NCBI GenBank assembly: GCA_021844275.1
Contig: JAKBTR010000050.1
Coordinates: forward strand, 69,006-133,005
From: Nitrospirota bacterium
GTDB lineage: Bacteria > Nitrospirota_A > Leptospirillia > Leptospirillales > Leptospirillaceae
Length of the DNA stretch: 64,000 bases
Direction of reading: 5' to 3'
Part shown: piece by piece, positions 25,785 to 34,813 of the stretch
How the letters are laid out: every line of letters starts with the position of its first letter
How positions within the stretch are numbered: position 1 is the first letter of the stretch
Made by a program: the position numbers and the translations under genes
Notes under the pieces: model-generated
The model's database searches: none
What the model was told of the DNA's origin: nothing
Seen by the model: only the letters and a program-made list of their open reading frames with translations

Positions 25785-26870
25785 ATGAAAATTGCCATCA
25801 TCTCGACCCCGTTTGTTTCTGTTCCACCGAAAAAATATGGCGGCACAGAACTTTTCCTGTACCACTTATCGGAAAAGCTGATTGACAGGGGGCACTCTGT
25901 CACCCTTTTCGCGACCGGGGACTCAAAAACGAGGGCCGAACTGGAATTTCTCTACACGGAAGGGCGATGGCCGATCAACCCGATGGACGAGTTGACCCAT
26001 CTCTCTTTCGCCTTCAAAAGAATTCGGGAACACGGAGACATCGACATCATTCACCTGAATTCTCCCTATGCCCTTCCCTTCGCCGACATGATCGACGTTC
26101 CGGCAGTTGTCACCCTCCACCACACAAAAACACCGGATTTTTCGCTGACGTATCAGCAGTACCCCAAGTATCACTACGCTTCCATCAGTTACTCCCAAAA
26201 AAGCCAGGAAGCGGATCTTCCAAACTTTACGGTCATTCATCACGGTCTGGACCCCAACTGCTATCCTCCTTCCTATCATCCCGAAAACCATGTCGCATTC
26301 CTCGGACGCCTCGCTCCGGAAAAAGGACCCGATTCCGCGATCCGTGTTGCCGAAATGGCGGGAGTGCCCATCCAGATGGCCGGTGCCGTCCATTGGCTGG
26401 ACACCTCGTTCTATACTCGCCAGTTACGGCCTTTACTCTCCCTTCCACATGTCAACTGGATCGGCGAAGCAGACCATATCCGGAAGGTTTCTCTCTTGCA
26501 GGGAGCGAAAGCACTTTTATTCCCGATACGCTGGTCTGAGCCTTTCGGACTCGTCATGATCGAAGCCATGCTGTGTGGAACTCCGGTCATCGCGTTTCGA
26601 CGGGGCTCCGTTCCGGAGATTGTCGAGGAAAACGTGACAGGGTTTCTCGTCGATACGGAAGAAGAAATGGCGGAAGTGATTCGCACACGACTGGACACCT
26701 TTGATCGCGAAGCATGCAGAAATGCAGCTGTCCGGCGTTTCTCAACTTCCACAATGGTTGATCAATATGAACTGTTATACCAGGACGTTTTACGAAAATG
26801 GCGGGAAGAAAAATCCCTCTCCTCGAACGAACCGTTTTTGGATGAACCTTCACTGGCTGGTTCGGCCTGA
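25785..26870 (+). CDS. Glycosyltransferase family 4 (GT-B fold)
   Basis: 361 residues. N-terminal Rossmann half with the acceptor-side glycine loop PPKKYGGTELFLYHL; C-terminal half with HHGLDPNCY, FLGRLAPEKGPDSAIRVA and the nucleotide-sugar EX7E region (SEPFGLVMIEAMLCGTPVIA). Retaining glycosyltransferase, cytoplasmic. GGGAGG seven bases before the ATG. Located between an MFS gene and otsA, two and 43 bp away, so cotranscription with trehalose synthesis is likely. Donor and acceptor cannot be read from sequence. Confidence 0.9.
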   Translation: MKIAIISTPFVSVPPKKYGGTELFLYHLSEKLIDRGHSVTLFATGDSKTRAELEFLYTEGRWPINPMDELTHLSFAFKRIREHGDIDIIHLNSPYALPFADMIDVPAVVTLHHTKTPDFSLTYQQYPKYHYASISYSQKSQEADLPNFTVIHHGLDPNCYPPSYHPENHVAFLGRLAPEKGPDSAIRVAEMAGVPIQMAGAVHWLDTSFYTRQLRPLLSLPHVNWIGEADHIRKVSLLQGAKALLFPIRWSEPFGLVMIEAMLCGTPVIAFRRGSVPEIVEENVTGFLVDTEEEMAEVIRTRLDTFDREACRNAAVRRFSTSTMVDQYELLYQDVLRKWREEKSLSSNEPFLDEPSLAGSA

Positions 26871-26913
26871 ACCTCATCTTCAGGTTTAAGACAAGACAGA
26901 AAGGACCGTTTAC

Positions 26914-28413
26914 GTGAATCAAGCGACGAAGTCTCAAGGACATGTCCGGATGTCTTCCGGACAAAGAACAGCTATCCGGACCATCGAAAGCATCCAGTCC
27001 ATCAGCCGAAACCTTTTGGGCAATGCACCTGTCTGTATCGTGACGAACCGGGAACCTATCGTCTATACCGAAAATCAGGATTTCAAAAGACCGGCCGGTG
27101 GTGTCAGCCAAGTTCTGCACGCCCTTCTCGAACGATTGGGAGGAGTCTGGATCGCGTCACGAGACTCGGCCGGCCCGGCTACCCTGATGGTTCCTTCCGG
27201 GAAAGGCCCGGGATACCTTCTCGAAAGAGTCAATATCCCGGACTCGTTAAAAAAACCTTTCTATGACGGGTATTCGAACGGTACGCTCTGGCCTCTCTTC
27301 CACGGAAACAGAGATCAGTTTTTTCACGATCCGGGAGATTTCATTCAGTATGACCGAGTGAACCAGATTTTTGCCAAAAAAGTCATGGACTCCTTTCGTA
27401 AAGAGCGCCCCGGAATCGTCTGGATCCACGACTATCAGCTGACTCGGGTTGCACACTGGATCCGACGGGAATCCACCGAGAATCTTCCTCCACTCGCCTT
27501 TTTCTGCCATATTCCCTGGCCCAACCCTGCAGACTTCATGCTCCTTCCGGAATGGCAATCCGTCCTTGAAGGTATCCTTTCCCATGACATCGTCGGGTTT
27601 CAGACACCTTTGCATCTCGACCTTTTCTTCAAAACAGTTCTGACTCTTCTTCCGGAAGCGGAAGTTCTCCGGGAGAATGTCGTCCAGTGGAACGGACGGC
27701 AGATCAAGGTCGTAGTGATGCCTGTCGGAATCGATCCGCAGCATTTCAGGCGGATGGCCGGTCAAACGGAGAACATTGTGGCGGCCAAGAAATTTCTCGA
27801 AAATGCGGGTGTTCCGACGGAAATTCCTTATGTCATTTCTGTCGACCGGATGGACTATACCAAAGGCCTTTTTGAACGGCTCAATATTCTGGATCGTTTT
27901 TTTACCATCTATCCTCAATGGAAAGAAAAGATCTCCTTTGTCCAGATTGCTGTTCCCACGCGATCAGGACAAAGGACGTACAAAAAGTATCAGGAAGTCC
28001 TGCGAGAACGTATCAAAGCCTTCAATCAAAAATGGACAACGAAAGATTGGCTCCCGCTTCATTCCATTGAGACAACACTTCCCCAGACACATCTTTCGGC
28101 ACTTTACAAGATGGCTTCCGGCGCACTGATCACCTCCACAAATGATGGAATGAACCTGGTTGCGCAGGAATTCCTTTCATGCCAGGGCAACGGGGACGGG
28201 GTTCTTTTCCTGAGCTGCCATACCGGTTCCGCATTTGCCCTGCAGGATGCCCTTCAGATCGATCCCTACCATCCCGTGTATTCTGCAAGACAGCTGAATA
28301 CCGGCTTGTCGGAGTCCTTTGGGAAGAAAGTTCAGCGCAACAAGGTTCTCAATCGTCAAATCGAACAGATGAACCTGTATGGATGGGTCTTCCGGCTATT
28401 TGAAAACCTTTAG
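26914..28413 (+). CDS. otsA: Trehalose-6-phosphate synthase OtsA (GT20)
   Basis: 499 residues, GTG start with AAGGA upstream. Makes trehalose-6-phosphate from a nucleoside-diphosphate glucose and glucose-6-phosphate. GT20 signatures are NREPIVY and GGVSQVLHALLERLGGVWIA near the N-terminus, WIHDYQLTRVAHWIR, FFCHIPWPNPADF, VDRMDYTKGLFERL and the late TSTNDGMNLVAQEFLSCQ. The first 30 residues are an extra polar tail. Followed by otsB, whose reading frame begins 15 bases after the otsA stop. Trehalose serves osmotic and stress protection. Confidence 0.95.
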   Translation: MNQATKSQGHVRMSSGQRTAIRTIESIQSISRNLLGNAPVCIVTNREPIVYTENQDFKRPAGGVSQVLHALLERLGGVWIASRDSAGPATLMVPSGKGPGYLLERVNIPDSLKKPFYDGYSNGTLWPLFHGNRDQFFHDPGDFIQYDRVNQIFAKKVMDSFRKERPGIVWIHDYQLTRVAHWIRRESTENLPPLAFFCHIPWPNPADFMLLPEWQSVLEGILSHDIVGFQTPLHLDLFFKTVLTLLPEAEVLRENVVQWNGRQIKVVVMPVGIDPQHFRRMAGQTENIVAAKKFLENAGVPTEIPYVISVDRMDYTKGLFERLNILDRFFTIYPQWKEKISFVQIAVPTRSGQRTYKKYQEVLRERIKAFNQKWTTKDWLPLHSIETTLPQTHLSALYKMASGALITSTNDGMNLVAQEFLSCQGNGDGVLFLSCHTGSAFALQDALQIDPYHPVYSARQLNTGLSESFGKKVQRNKVLNRQIEQMNLYGWVFRLFENL

Positions 28414-28427
28414 GCAGGAGATCTGCA

Positions 28428-29243
28428 ATCGATAAACAGATCCGTTCCGAAATTCTTTTAAACGACCCGGAGAATGCAGCGCTCTTTCTTGATTTTGATG
28501 GAACGTTAGCCCCAATTCAGGAAAAACCGGATTCTGTCCACCTGCCCGAAAATCGCCTCAGGCTTCTGAGATTCCTTTGTTTACAAATACCGGTTTTCGT
28601 CTTGTCCGGAAGATCAATCCCCGATCTTCGCAAAAGGCTTCCGATCGAAGAGCTGTCCGGCGTATCCGGCGATCATGGCGCTTCCAGAATATACAAGGGA
28701 AAAGTCCATGCGGACCCGAACGCGGAAAGCGCCCGGGAACAAATTCTTCCTCTTGCCACACTGCTCAAGGAAATAACGGATGAATGGCCAGGAGCCTATC
28801 TGGAAATCAAGCAGTTCAGTCTATCGTTGCATTATCGACAGCTGGCGATCGAACGACATGAAGAGTTTTTTGGAGTTATAGAAAAAACATTCCGACAGGT
28901 ACATCCAGAGAATCTGGAAATGAAGGCTGGAAAATGCGTTTTTGAATTCCGGCATTCTGGAATCAACAAGGAATCCGCATTGCAATGGTTTCTCCAACGC
29001 CTCTCGGATGAACCAGAAGACCGGAGGACATTATCCGGATCCGGCCCTTATCCTGTCATGATCGGGGATGACACGACAGACTGGAACTCCATCAAGATGG
29101 CAATCCATCTGGGGGGACATGGAATTTGGGTTGGAGACAACCTGCCCGACTCGTCTCTTCCCCATCCTGCTCGACTTTCCTCACCGGATCATGTCTGGGA
29201 ATGGCTGAAACAATCCTGGAGACTTGTTGACTCAAACCCCTAA
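28428..29243 (+). CDS. otsB: Trehalose-6-phosphate phosphatase OtsB with apparent AUC start
   Basis: HAD-superfamily phosphatase that completes trehalose synthesis. All motifs are present: LDFDGTLAPI (motif I, nucleophile Asp), VFVLSGRS (motif II), lysine in AGKCVFEF and GDDTTDWNSIK (motif IV). The first standard start codon in frame is the TTG at 28602, which would delete motif I, so translation must begin earlier. No ATG, GTG or TTG exists between the otsA stop and motif I. An ATC at 28428 has AGGAG seven bases upstream, the best candidate, giving 271 residues. Alternatives are a -1 frameshift from otsA or a sequencing error (ATC for ATG). The stop overlaps that of the convergent RmlD-like gene. 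Confidence 0.8.
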   Translation: MDKQIRSEILLNDPENAALFLDFDGTLAPIQEKPDSVHLPENRLRLLRFLCLQIPVFVLSGRSIPDLRKRLPIEELSGVSGDHGASRIYKGKVHADPNAESAREQILPLATLLKEITDEWPGAYLEIKQFSLSLHYRQLAIERHEEFFGVIEKTFRQVHPENLEMKAGKCVFEFRHSGINKESALQWFLQRLSDEPEDRRTLSGSGPYPVMIGDDTTDWNSIKMAIHLGGHGIWVGDNLPDSSLPHPARLSSPDHVWEWLKQSWRLVDSNP

Positions 29244-30115
29244 GGCTTGACGGAAGATGTCGACAGATAATCCGATAATGCTTTCTCCCATGTCTGAAAA
29301 TGGATCCCATACTTCCCGACCTTTTCCTTTGACAAAACGGAATAAGAGGGCCTCCGGGCCTTGGCGCCATATTCAGATTGAAGAACTGCCCGGACATCCG
29401 GAGCCAGCTTCACCATATTGAAGATCGTTTCTGCAAATTCAAACCAGGAACATTCTCCTTCGTTTGTCATATGATAGAGTCCTCCCTTTGGAGAACACTG
29501 AATCAATTTGTATGTATTTTGTGACAAATCCCATGTTGAAGTTGGAGTCACAATCTGGTCCGAAACAACACGGAGAGTCTTATCCCCACGTCCCAACTGA
29601 AGCATCAGTTCAACGAAATTTCTTTTGAGGTGAGTTCCGCGATGACGCCCATAAAGCCCGCACGTTCTTATAACAAGGGCATCCGGATTTCTGTTTAGAA
29701 CCATACACTCACCTGCCCACTTGGAAACTCCATAAACGGAAAGAGGACGAGCTTCATCCGTCTCTTGAAAAGGCATTCGGAATTCCCTTTTCTCCTCATA
29801 TTCGCCAAACACATAGTCGGTCGAGAATGTGATGAAAAGGATATCTTTCTTACGACAGTAGCCAGCAAGTCTGGAGGGGGCTTCGGAGTTTAGACGAAAA
29901 GCCTCCCCGATCTCCTCTTCTGCCTTGTCGACATCATTATATGCGGCCGTATTTATAAGGACATCCAGAGAAAGAGAATCCAACGTTTTTAAATGTGCGG
30001 GGTTTTCAAGGTCGAAATACGGGCGATCAAGCTTTTCCACTCTGTCCTTCTCCGAAGCATTCAGGCAGAGGTCTGCACCGAGTTGTCCACGTGTACCGAT
30101 AATACCAATATTCAT
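29240..30115 (-). CDS. rfbD: dTDP-4-dehydrorhamnose reductase-like protein (RmlD/RfbD)
   Basis: 291 residues, extended SDR fold. GIIGTRGQLGADL is the NADP-binding loop; INTAAYNDVDKAE is the RmlD hallmark; STDYVFG and YGVSKWAGE give the catalytic Thr/Tyr/Lys; then RTCGLYG and NFVELMLQL. It reduces dTDP-4-keto-L-rhamnose to dTDP-L-rhamnose for surface polysaccharide. The other rml genes are not adjacent. It lies 101 bp downstream of the last gene of the ribosomal cluster on the same strand; no terminator hairpin is visible between them. Confidence 0.9.
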   Translation of the reverse strand: MNIGIIGTRGQLGADLCLNASEKDRVEKLDRPYFDLENPAHLKTLDSLSLDVLINTAAYNDVDKAEEEIGEAFRLNSEAPSRLAGYCRKKDILFITFSTDYVFGEYEEKREFRMPFQETDEARPLSVYGVSKWAGECMVLNRNPDALVIRTCGLYGRHRGTHLKRNFVELMLQLGRGDKTLRVVSDQIVTPTSTWDLSQNTYKLIQCSPKGGLYHMTNEGECSWFEFAETIFNMVKLAPDVRAVLQSEYGAKARRPSYSVLSKEKVGKYGIHFQTWEKALSDYLSTSSVKP

Positions 30116-30216
30116 CTTATCCCCGAGAGAGTGGAAAACTTGATCGAAGCAATCGTAGAAATATGTCCTGAGCCAGAGCCTGATCGATAAGAATCGGTAT
30201 TGAAAAATATGTAGTC

Positions 30217-30651
30217 TTATTGCGGAAGTTTTTTGAAGATAAAGGTTCCACCATTTGTGACCACTGTAATTGGCGGAGCATTTTTGAGATGAAAACGATA
30301 ACGGACATAATGGGGTAAAACTTCAACGGAATCCATTTTCCCCTGATTTTCGTGAATGGCATTTTTAATCAGGATGAGTCGGATTGTCGGAGGTGCATGG
30401 AACTCGAAGAGATCATGACCGCGGTATAGGAGTTCACTGTTTCTGAGGCGATATTCTTCTTCGACGGCCTTTTCTTTAATCTGGCCTGGCGTGAGGCCCT
30501 TTGCATTCAGAATATAGGCCTCACGACTGTAAAGAAGATTTTGAGAATCAAGAGACTTTCGAACCAAAACAAGGGCGAGGATAATACCCAAAAACGTAAC
30601 CCCCAACAATATCCATATTGTCTGGAGTTGCTTTTGAATATTTAGTTCCAA
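30217..30651 (-). CDS. Hypothetical single-pass membrane protein at the 3' end of the ribosomal cluster
   Basis: 144 residues; not recognised. TTG start with GGGGA four bases upstream. One N-terminal transmembrane helix (residues about 11-30, TIWILLGVTFLGIILALVLV) is followed by a basic/polar domain of about 110 residues. That domain has repeated short beta-like segments (PPTIRLILIKNAI, HYVRYRFHLKNAPPITVVTNGGTFIF). It begins only 21 bp after the rplQ stop, so it is probably read through from the alpha operon. No cysteine clusters or catalytic motifs are visible. Confidence 0.6.
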   Translation of the reverse strand: MELNIQKQLQTIWILLGVTFLGIILALVLVRKSLDSQNLLYSREAYILNAKGLTPGQIKEKAVEEEYRLRNSELLYRGHDLFEFHAPPTIRLILIKNAIHENQGKMDSVEVLPHYVRYRFHLKNAPPITVVTNGGTFIFKKLPQ

Positions 30652-30672
30652 GTCATCCCCGGGATAGATCGA

Positions 30673-31137
30673 TCAAGATTGTGAAGCTACTTCCTTATTG
30701 GTGTCTTTTGTCTCATCTGACGATTTTTTCTTTGGCTTCTGGCTCTCACGAACCGCCTTCCTCTTGTCCGAAAGGGAGCGCCCGGATTCTACGAGTTCGA
30801 GAATGGCCATCTCAGCTCCGTCACCAATCCTCCGACGAGTCTTGATGATACGGGTATATCCGCCAGCGCGCGTAGAAAACCGGGGAGCAATCTCGTCCAG
30901 AAGGTGAAACGCTACATCCTTGTCCCGGATAGTTTTGAGCAAGTCACGAAGATTATTGATGTTTTTGACTCTAGCCTTTGTAATCATCTTTTCGATCATT
31001 GGCTTCAGTTCTTTGGCTTTCATTGTTGTTGTTTCAATTTTTTCGTGCTCAAAGAAAGAAGTAATCATAGAACGAAACATCGCTTGTCGGTGACGCGAAT
31101 CCCTGCCGAACTGACGTCCTTGCATCCTGTGTCTCAT
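30673..31137 (-). CDS. rplQ: 50S ribosomal protein L17
   Basis: 154 residues. Starts MRHRMQGRQFGRDSRHRQAM with the L17 core TTMKAKELKPMIEKMIT and FSTRAGGYTRIIKT. The C-terminal 30 residues are a charged lysine/serine tail beyond the usual ~120-residue length. L17 lines the peptide exit tunnel. It follows rpoA as in most bacteria. Confidence 0.97.
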   Translation of the reverse strand: MRHRMQGRQFGRDSRHRQAMFRSMITSFFEHEKIETTTMKAKELKPMIEKMITKARVKNINNLRDLLKTIRDKDVAFHLLDEIAPRFSTRAGGYTRIIKTRRRIGDGAEMAILELVESGRSLSDKRKAVRESQKPKKKSSDETKDTNKEVASQS

Positions 31138-31179
31138 AAGCCTCGTCCTTAGCGTCTAAAGAAATCACCGAGAGATTGA

Positions 31180-32154
31180 TTAATCCTTGGTGGTCAGTTC
31201 CATCCCTAATGTCAGTCCCATATTGGAAAGAACTGTCTTGATCTCATTTAAGGATTTACGTCCAAAGTTTTTAGTCTTAAGCAGCTCATTTTCCGTCTTT
31301 TGGATAAGGTCTCCCACCGTCTTGATGTCCGCATTCTTTAAACAATTAGATGCGCGAACAGAAAGTTCAAGATCCAGCACATTCCTTGTCAGGAGATCTT
31401 CCCCAATTTCTTCAACTTTCATCGTAGGTTTGGGTGAATCCGGAATGAGGTGGTCTGTGTCTTCAATAACGAAAAGATCCAGGTGGTCTTTTAAAATCAA
31501 AGCCGCCTGAGACAACGCTTCTTCAGGGGTCAGACTTCCATCCGTCTCTATGTCAAGCGTCAGTTTGTCGTAGTCCGTCATGCGACCGACCCGTGTACTA
31601 TCCACCGTAAAATTTACTTTCTTTAACGGGGTAAAAACAGCGTCGATCGGAATAACGCCAACCTCGAGGGATTCAGCCTTGTTTCGTTCAGCGGAAACGT
31701 AACCTCTGCCGGTTTCGATGCGCAAATCCATTTCGATGGAAGCGCCTTTGTCGAGAGTCGCAATGTGATGTCCGGGATCAAGTATATCAATCACTCCACC
31801 GGTTGAAATGTCACCGGCAGTGACATATTTTTGCCCAGACACCTTCAGGTGAACCCAATGCGGCTCTGCTTCATGAGACTTCACCCGAACTTCCTTCAGA
31901 TTCAAAATGATGTCCGAAACATCTTCCAGAACACCTGGAATATTAGAAAACTCATGGAAAACACCTCGAAAGCGTACAGCGGTAATCGCTGCCCCCTTTA
32001 TTGAGGAAAGAAGGATACGACGCAAGGAGTTTCCTAAAGTTGTTCCATATCCCCTTTCAAATGGTTCGGCAATCACCCGCAGGAATCTGTCTGTTTGGGT
32101 ATCCCGATCAAAACTCAAGGACTTTGGCATCTGAAAGTCCCGAACACTGTTCAT
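31180..32154 (-). CDS. rpoA: RNA polymerase alpha subunit
   Basis: 324 residues from the ATG at 32154, chosen because AAGGAG sits six bases upstream; a frame extension to 32220 adds 22 non-family residues. The alpha-NTD has [19 protein letters not shown] (dimer interface) and the alpha-CTD has [20 protein letters not shown] and the helix-hairpin-helix GRKSLNEIK. Assembles the beta/beta' core and contacts UP elements and activators. Located between rpsD and rplQ, the standard alpha-operon position. Confidence 0.97.
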   Translation of the reverse strand: MNSVRDFQMPKSLSFDRDTQTDRFLRVIAEPFERGYGTTLGNSLRRILLSSIKGAAITAVRFRGVFHEFSNIPGVLEDVSDIILNLKEVRVKSHEAEPHWVHLKVSGQKYVTAGDISTGGVIDILDPGHHIATLDKGASIEMDLRIETGRGYVSAERNKAESLEVGVIPIDAVFTPLKKVNFTVDSTRVGRMTDYDKLTLDIETDGSLTPEEALSQAALILKDHLDLFVIEDTDHLIPDSPKPTMKVEEIGEDLLTRNVLDLELSVRASNCLKNADIKTVGDLIQKTENELLKTKNFGRKSLNEIKTVLSNMGLTLGMELTTKD

Positions 32155-32197
32155 CAGTGACTCCTTAATCAAATTGTCAAACGATCCCAAAAGATAG

Positions 32198-32827
32198 TTA
32201 TCGTGAATAAAGTTCGACAATCAAGTTTTCAGAAATCAAAATATTAATTTCTTCTCTCTTTGGCTGTTCGCGAACAACTGCAGAAAATTGCTCTTTTTGA
32301 ACATCCAGCCAAGTTGGAGTAACTCCTCGTGTTTCAGCATCACGGAGATTTTCTTTGAACCGATCGTTAGATCTGGACTTTTCGCGAAGGCTGACAACAT
32401 CCGAAACCTTACACTGAAAAGAGGGAATATTAACTTTCCGTCCATTGACTTCCATATGTCCGTGAGTAACAAGCATCCGCGCTTCATTACGCGACGTACC
32501 AAGTCCCATCCGGTAAACGACGCTATCAAGACGAAGCTCAAGGCCAGAAAGAAGTGATTCTCCGGTAACACCTTTTTTGCTGGAAGCTCTTTCAAAAGCA
32601 TTTCTAAATTGCTTCTCCAGAACACCGAAGATTCTTTTAACTTTTTGTTTTTCTCGGAGCTGGAGGCCATAGTCGGATATTTTTGCACGACTTTGACCGT
32701 GTTGACCCGGAGGATAAGACCGTCTGTCTATGGCGCATTTAGTAGAAAGACAACGAACACCCTTCAAGAAAAGCTTTACACCTTCTCTACGACAAAAACG
32801 GCAAACCGAACCTCTATATCGAGCCAA
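32198..32827 (-). CDS. rpsD: 30S ribosomal protein S4
   Basis: 209 residues. The N-terminal zinc site is intact (Cys9, Cys12, Cys26, Cys31), so this is the zinc-bearing form. The S4 RNA-binding domain lies at about 100-165 ([21 protein letters not shown]). Primary 16S binder and, in E. coli, translational repressor of the alpha operon; a comparable site was not identified here. Confidence 0.97.
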   Translation of the reverse strand: MARYRGSVCRFCRREGVKLFLKGVRCLSTKCAIDRRSYPPGQHGQSRAKISDYGLQLREKQKVKRIFGVLEKQFRNAFERASSKKGVTGESLLSGLELRLDSVVYRMGLGTSRNEARMLVTHGHMEVNGRKVNIPSFQCKVSDVVSLREKSRSNDRFKENLRDAETRGVTPTWLDVQKEQFSAVVREQPKREEINILISENLIVELYSR

Positions 32828-32879
32828 TCCATTCTCCTTTAAAAAATACAGTGCTTAAGGAACAATAAAGTAATAAGTT

Positions 32880-33266
32880 CTAAACGCGTCTACGTTTTGG
32901 AGGACGGCACCCGTTGTGAGGGATAGGGGTCACATCCTTGATAAGATTAATCTTGAGGCCAAAAGTTTGAAGAGCTCTAATTGCGGACTCTCTTCCGGCT
33001 CCAGGACCTTTTACGTAAACATCACACGTTTTCATTCCGGAGTCTACCGCTTTCTTGGCAGCCACTTCAGCTGCCTTTTGAGCGGCAAAGGGAGTGCTCT
33101 TCCTCGATCCCTTGAAGCCTTGAGCTCCAGAACTCGACCACGAAACAACGTCACCGTTCGGGTCCGCAAAGGAAATGATTGTGTTGTTGAAAGAAGCGTG
33201 AATATGAACGATCCCAACAGGAACGTTCTTTTTTTCTTTTTTCTTTGTAACCTTCTTTGTCCCCAT
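32880..33266 (-). CDS. rpsK: 30S ribosomal protein S11
   Basis: 128 residues: [22 protein letters not shown], the [20 protein letters not shown] block and C-terminal [18 protein letters not shown], all diagnostic. Forms the platform with S6/S18 near the mRNA exit. It has a lysine-rich N-terminus. Confidence 0.97.
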   Translation of the reverse strand: MGTKKVTKKKEKKNVPVGIVHIHASFNNTIISFADPNGDVVSWSSSGAQGFKGSRKSTPFAAQKAAEVAAKKAVDSGMKTCDVYVKGPGAGRESAIRALQTFGLKINLIKDVTPIPHNGCRPPKRRRV

Positions 33267-33312
33267 CGAACCCCCAAATTACAGCAAAATCTAAATAAAA
33301 CGAATTGTCCTG

Positions 33313-33687
33313 TTAGCCGGTTTTTTTCTTTCCGCCAATACCTTTTTTCGGACCTTTTCGTGTCCTTGCGTTGGTTTTTGTTCGTTGTCCGCGGACGGGA
33401 AGGCCTCTCCTGTGCCTTAAACCAACATAGCAACCTATATCCATCTTCCGCTTAATGTTCTGGGTGACTTGACGTCTCAAGTCGCCTTCGACCAAATATG
33501 TTTTTTCGATGATCTCCCTTAAACTGGCAACCTCTTCATCTGTCAGGTCTTTCACTCGCCGGTTGGGATCAATTGAAGTATTGGTGAGAATCGACAATGA
33601 AGTTGACCGTCCAATACCGAAAATGTACGTTAGGGCAATCTCAACTCTTTTATTTCTCGGAAGGTCAATTCCAACAATACGAGCCAA
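33313..33687 (-). CDS. rpsM: 30S ribosomal protein S13
   Basis: 124 residues. [20 protein letters not shown] start, H2TH-type middle ([19 protein letters not shown]) and the basic tail [19 protein letters not shown] that reaches the P-site tRNA. Directly after rpmJ, as in most alpha operons. Confidence 0.97.
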   Translation of the reverse strand: MARIVGIDLPRNKRVEIALTYIFGIGRSTSLSILTNTSIDPNRRVKDLTDEEVASLREIIEKTYLVEGDLRRQVTQNIKRKMDIGCYVGLRHRRGLPVRGQRTKTNARTRKGPKKGIGGKKKTG

Positions 33688-33699
33688 ATCGTTCTCCTT

Positions 33700-33813
33700 T
33701 TATCCTTGTCTTTGTTTATGACGTGGGTTTTCACATTTAACGCGTAAAATACCTTTTCTACGAATGATCTTGCATTTTGTACAAATAGGCTTAACAGAGG
33801 CCCTAACTTTCAT
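33700..33813 (-). CDS. rpmJ: 50S ribosomal protein L36
   Basis: 37 residues, short but unmistakable: [15 protein letters not shown] and [11 protein letters not shown]. Cys11, Cys14, Cys27 and His32 form the zinc site, so this is the zinc-containing type. Lies between infA and rpsM, its canonical place. Confidence 0.95.
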   Translation of the reverse strand: MKVRASVKPICTKCKIIRRKGILRVKCENPRHKQRQG

Positions 33814-33824
33814 TCTTATGCTCC

Positions 33825-34043
33825 CTATTTAAAGCGGTAAGTTATTCGACCTCGGGTCAGGTCGTATGGGGACAATTCCAAAGTCACTTTGTCGCCAGGA
33901 AGAATCTTAATGTAATGCATTCTCATTTTGCCTGAAATATGTGCAAGAACTTTGTGACCATTTTCAAGCTCGACCCTGAACATTGCATTAGGAAGTGTTT
34001 CCAAGACAGTTCCTTGTACCTCGATAATATCTTCCTTCGGCAA
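33825..34043 (-). CDS. infA: Translation initiation factor IF-1
   Basis: 72 residues, single OB-fold: [20 protein letters not shown] and [18 protein letters not shown]. The start is a TTG with AGGAGGG five bases upstream; no ATG is available at the family N-terminus. IF-1 occupies the A site during initiation. Sits between map and rpmJ, the common order. Confidence 0.96.
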   Translation of the reverse strand: MPKEDIIEVQGTVLETLPNAMFRVELENGHKVLAHISGKMRMHYIKILPGDKVTLELSPYDLTRGRITYRFK

Positions 34044-34052
34044 ACAACCCTC

Positions 34053-34811
34053 CTACGCGGCCATATCCGGGGTAGACAGAATAATGGGACCATCTTTCAA
34101 AATAGCAACCGTGTGTTCAAAATGGGCAGATAGTTTTCTATCTTTTGTTACTGCTGTCCAACCATCCGACAGAATCTCGGTCTCATAAGTTCCTTCGTTG
34201 ATCATAGGTTCTATGGCCAAAACCATGCCAACTTCAAGCTTGAGACCTTTTCCTTTTGGCCCAAAGTTTGGGATCTGGGGTTCTTCATGCAACCGTTTAC
34301 CTATACCATGACCTACGAAATTACGAACGACCGAAAATCCGTGTGATTCAGCATAAGACTGAACGGCGTATGAAATATCGCCTATCCTATTTCCCGGCCG
34401 GGCCTGAGCTATCCCCTTCATCAACGATTCTTGGGTGACTGACATTAACTTATTAGCTCTGTCCGAAACGACGCCAACAGGAATCGTCATAGCCGAATCC
34501 CCATAATATCCATCAAGAACAATTCCGTAATCAATTCCTACAATATCCCCATCCTTCAATAAGTAATCGTTGGGAATGCCATGAACGACAACATGATTCA
34601 CAGAAACACACAAAGACGCAGGATAAGAGCGATACCCCTTAAAGGCGGGAATCCCTTTCTGGCTCAGAGCGTGTTCCTCTGCAATCTTGTCGAGCTCTTT
34701 TAAAGACACTCCTGGTCTGATAGCTGCCTTAATTTTCAAAAGCCCATTAGCCACAGCTACAGAGGCTCTTTTAATCTTTTCGATTTCTTCATTATTTTTC
34801 AAATAGATCAT
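34053..34811 (-). CDS. map: Methionine aminopeptidase, type I
   Basis: 252 residues. Metal ligands are visible in order: Asp in GIDYGIVLDGYYGDSAMT (two Asp), His in VGHGIGKRLHEEP, Glu in LAIEPMI and Glu near the end (FEHTVAI region); substrate-side His in VVVHGIPND. Removes the initiator methionine from nascent proteins. Two bases separate it from adk. Confidence 0.96.
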   Translation of the reverse strand: MIYLKNNEEIEKIKRASVAVANGLLKIKAAIRPGVSLKELDKIAEEHALSQKGIPAFKGYRSYPASLCVSVNHVVVHGIPNDYLLKDGDIVGIDYGIVLDGYYGDSAMTIPVGVVSDRANKLMSVTQESLMKGIAQARPGNRIGDISYAVQSYAESHGFSVVRNFVGHGIGKRLHEEPQIPNFGPKGKGLKLEVGMVLAIEPMINEGTYETEILSDGWTAVTKDRKLSAHFEHTVAILKDGPIILSTPDMAA

Positions 34812-34813
34812 AT

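Noticed and set aside
28411..28460. Programmed -1 frameshift fusing OtsA to OtsB
   Set aside because: No canonical slippery heptamer at the otsA end; a well-spaced Shine-Dalgarno before ATC makes a separate start likelier, though not proven.
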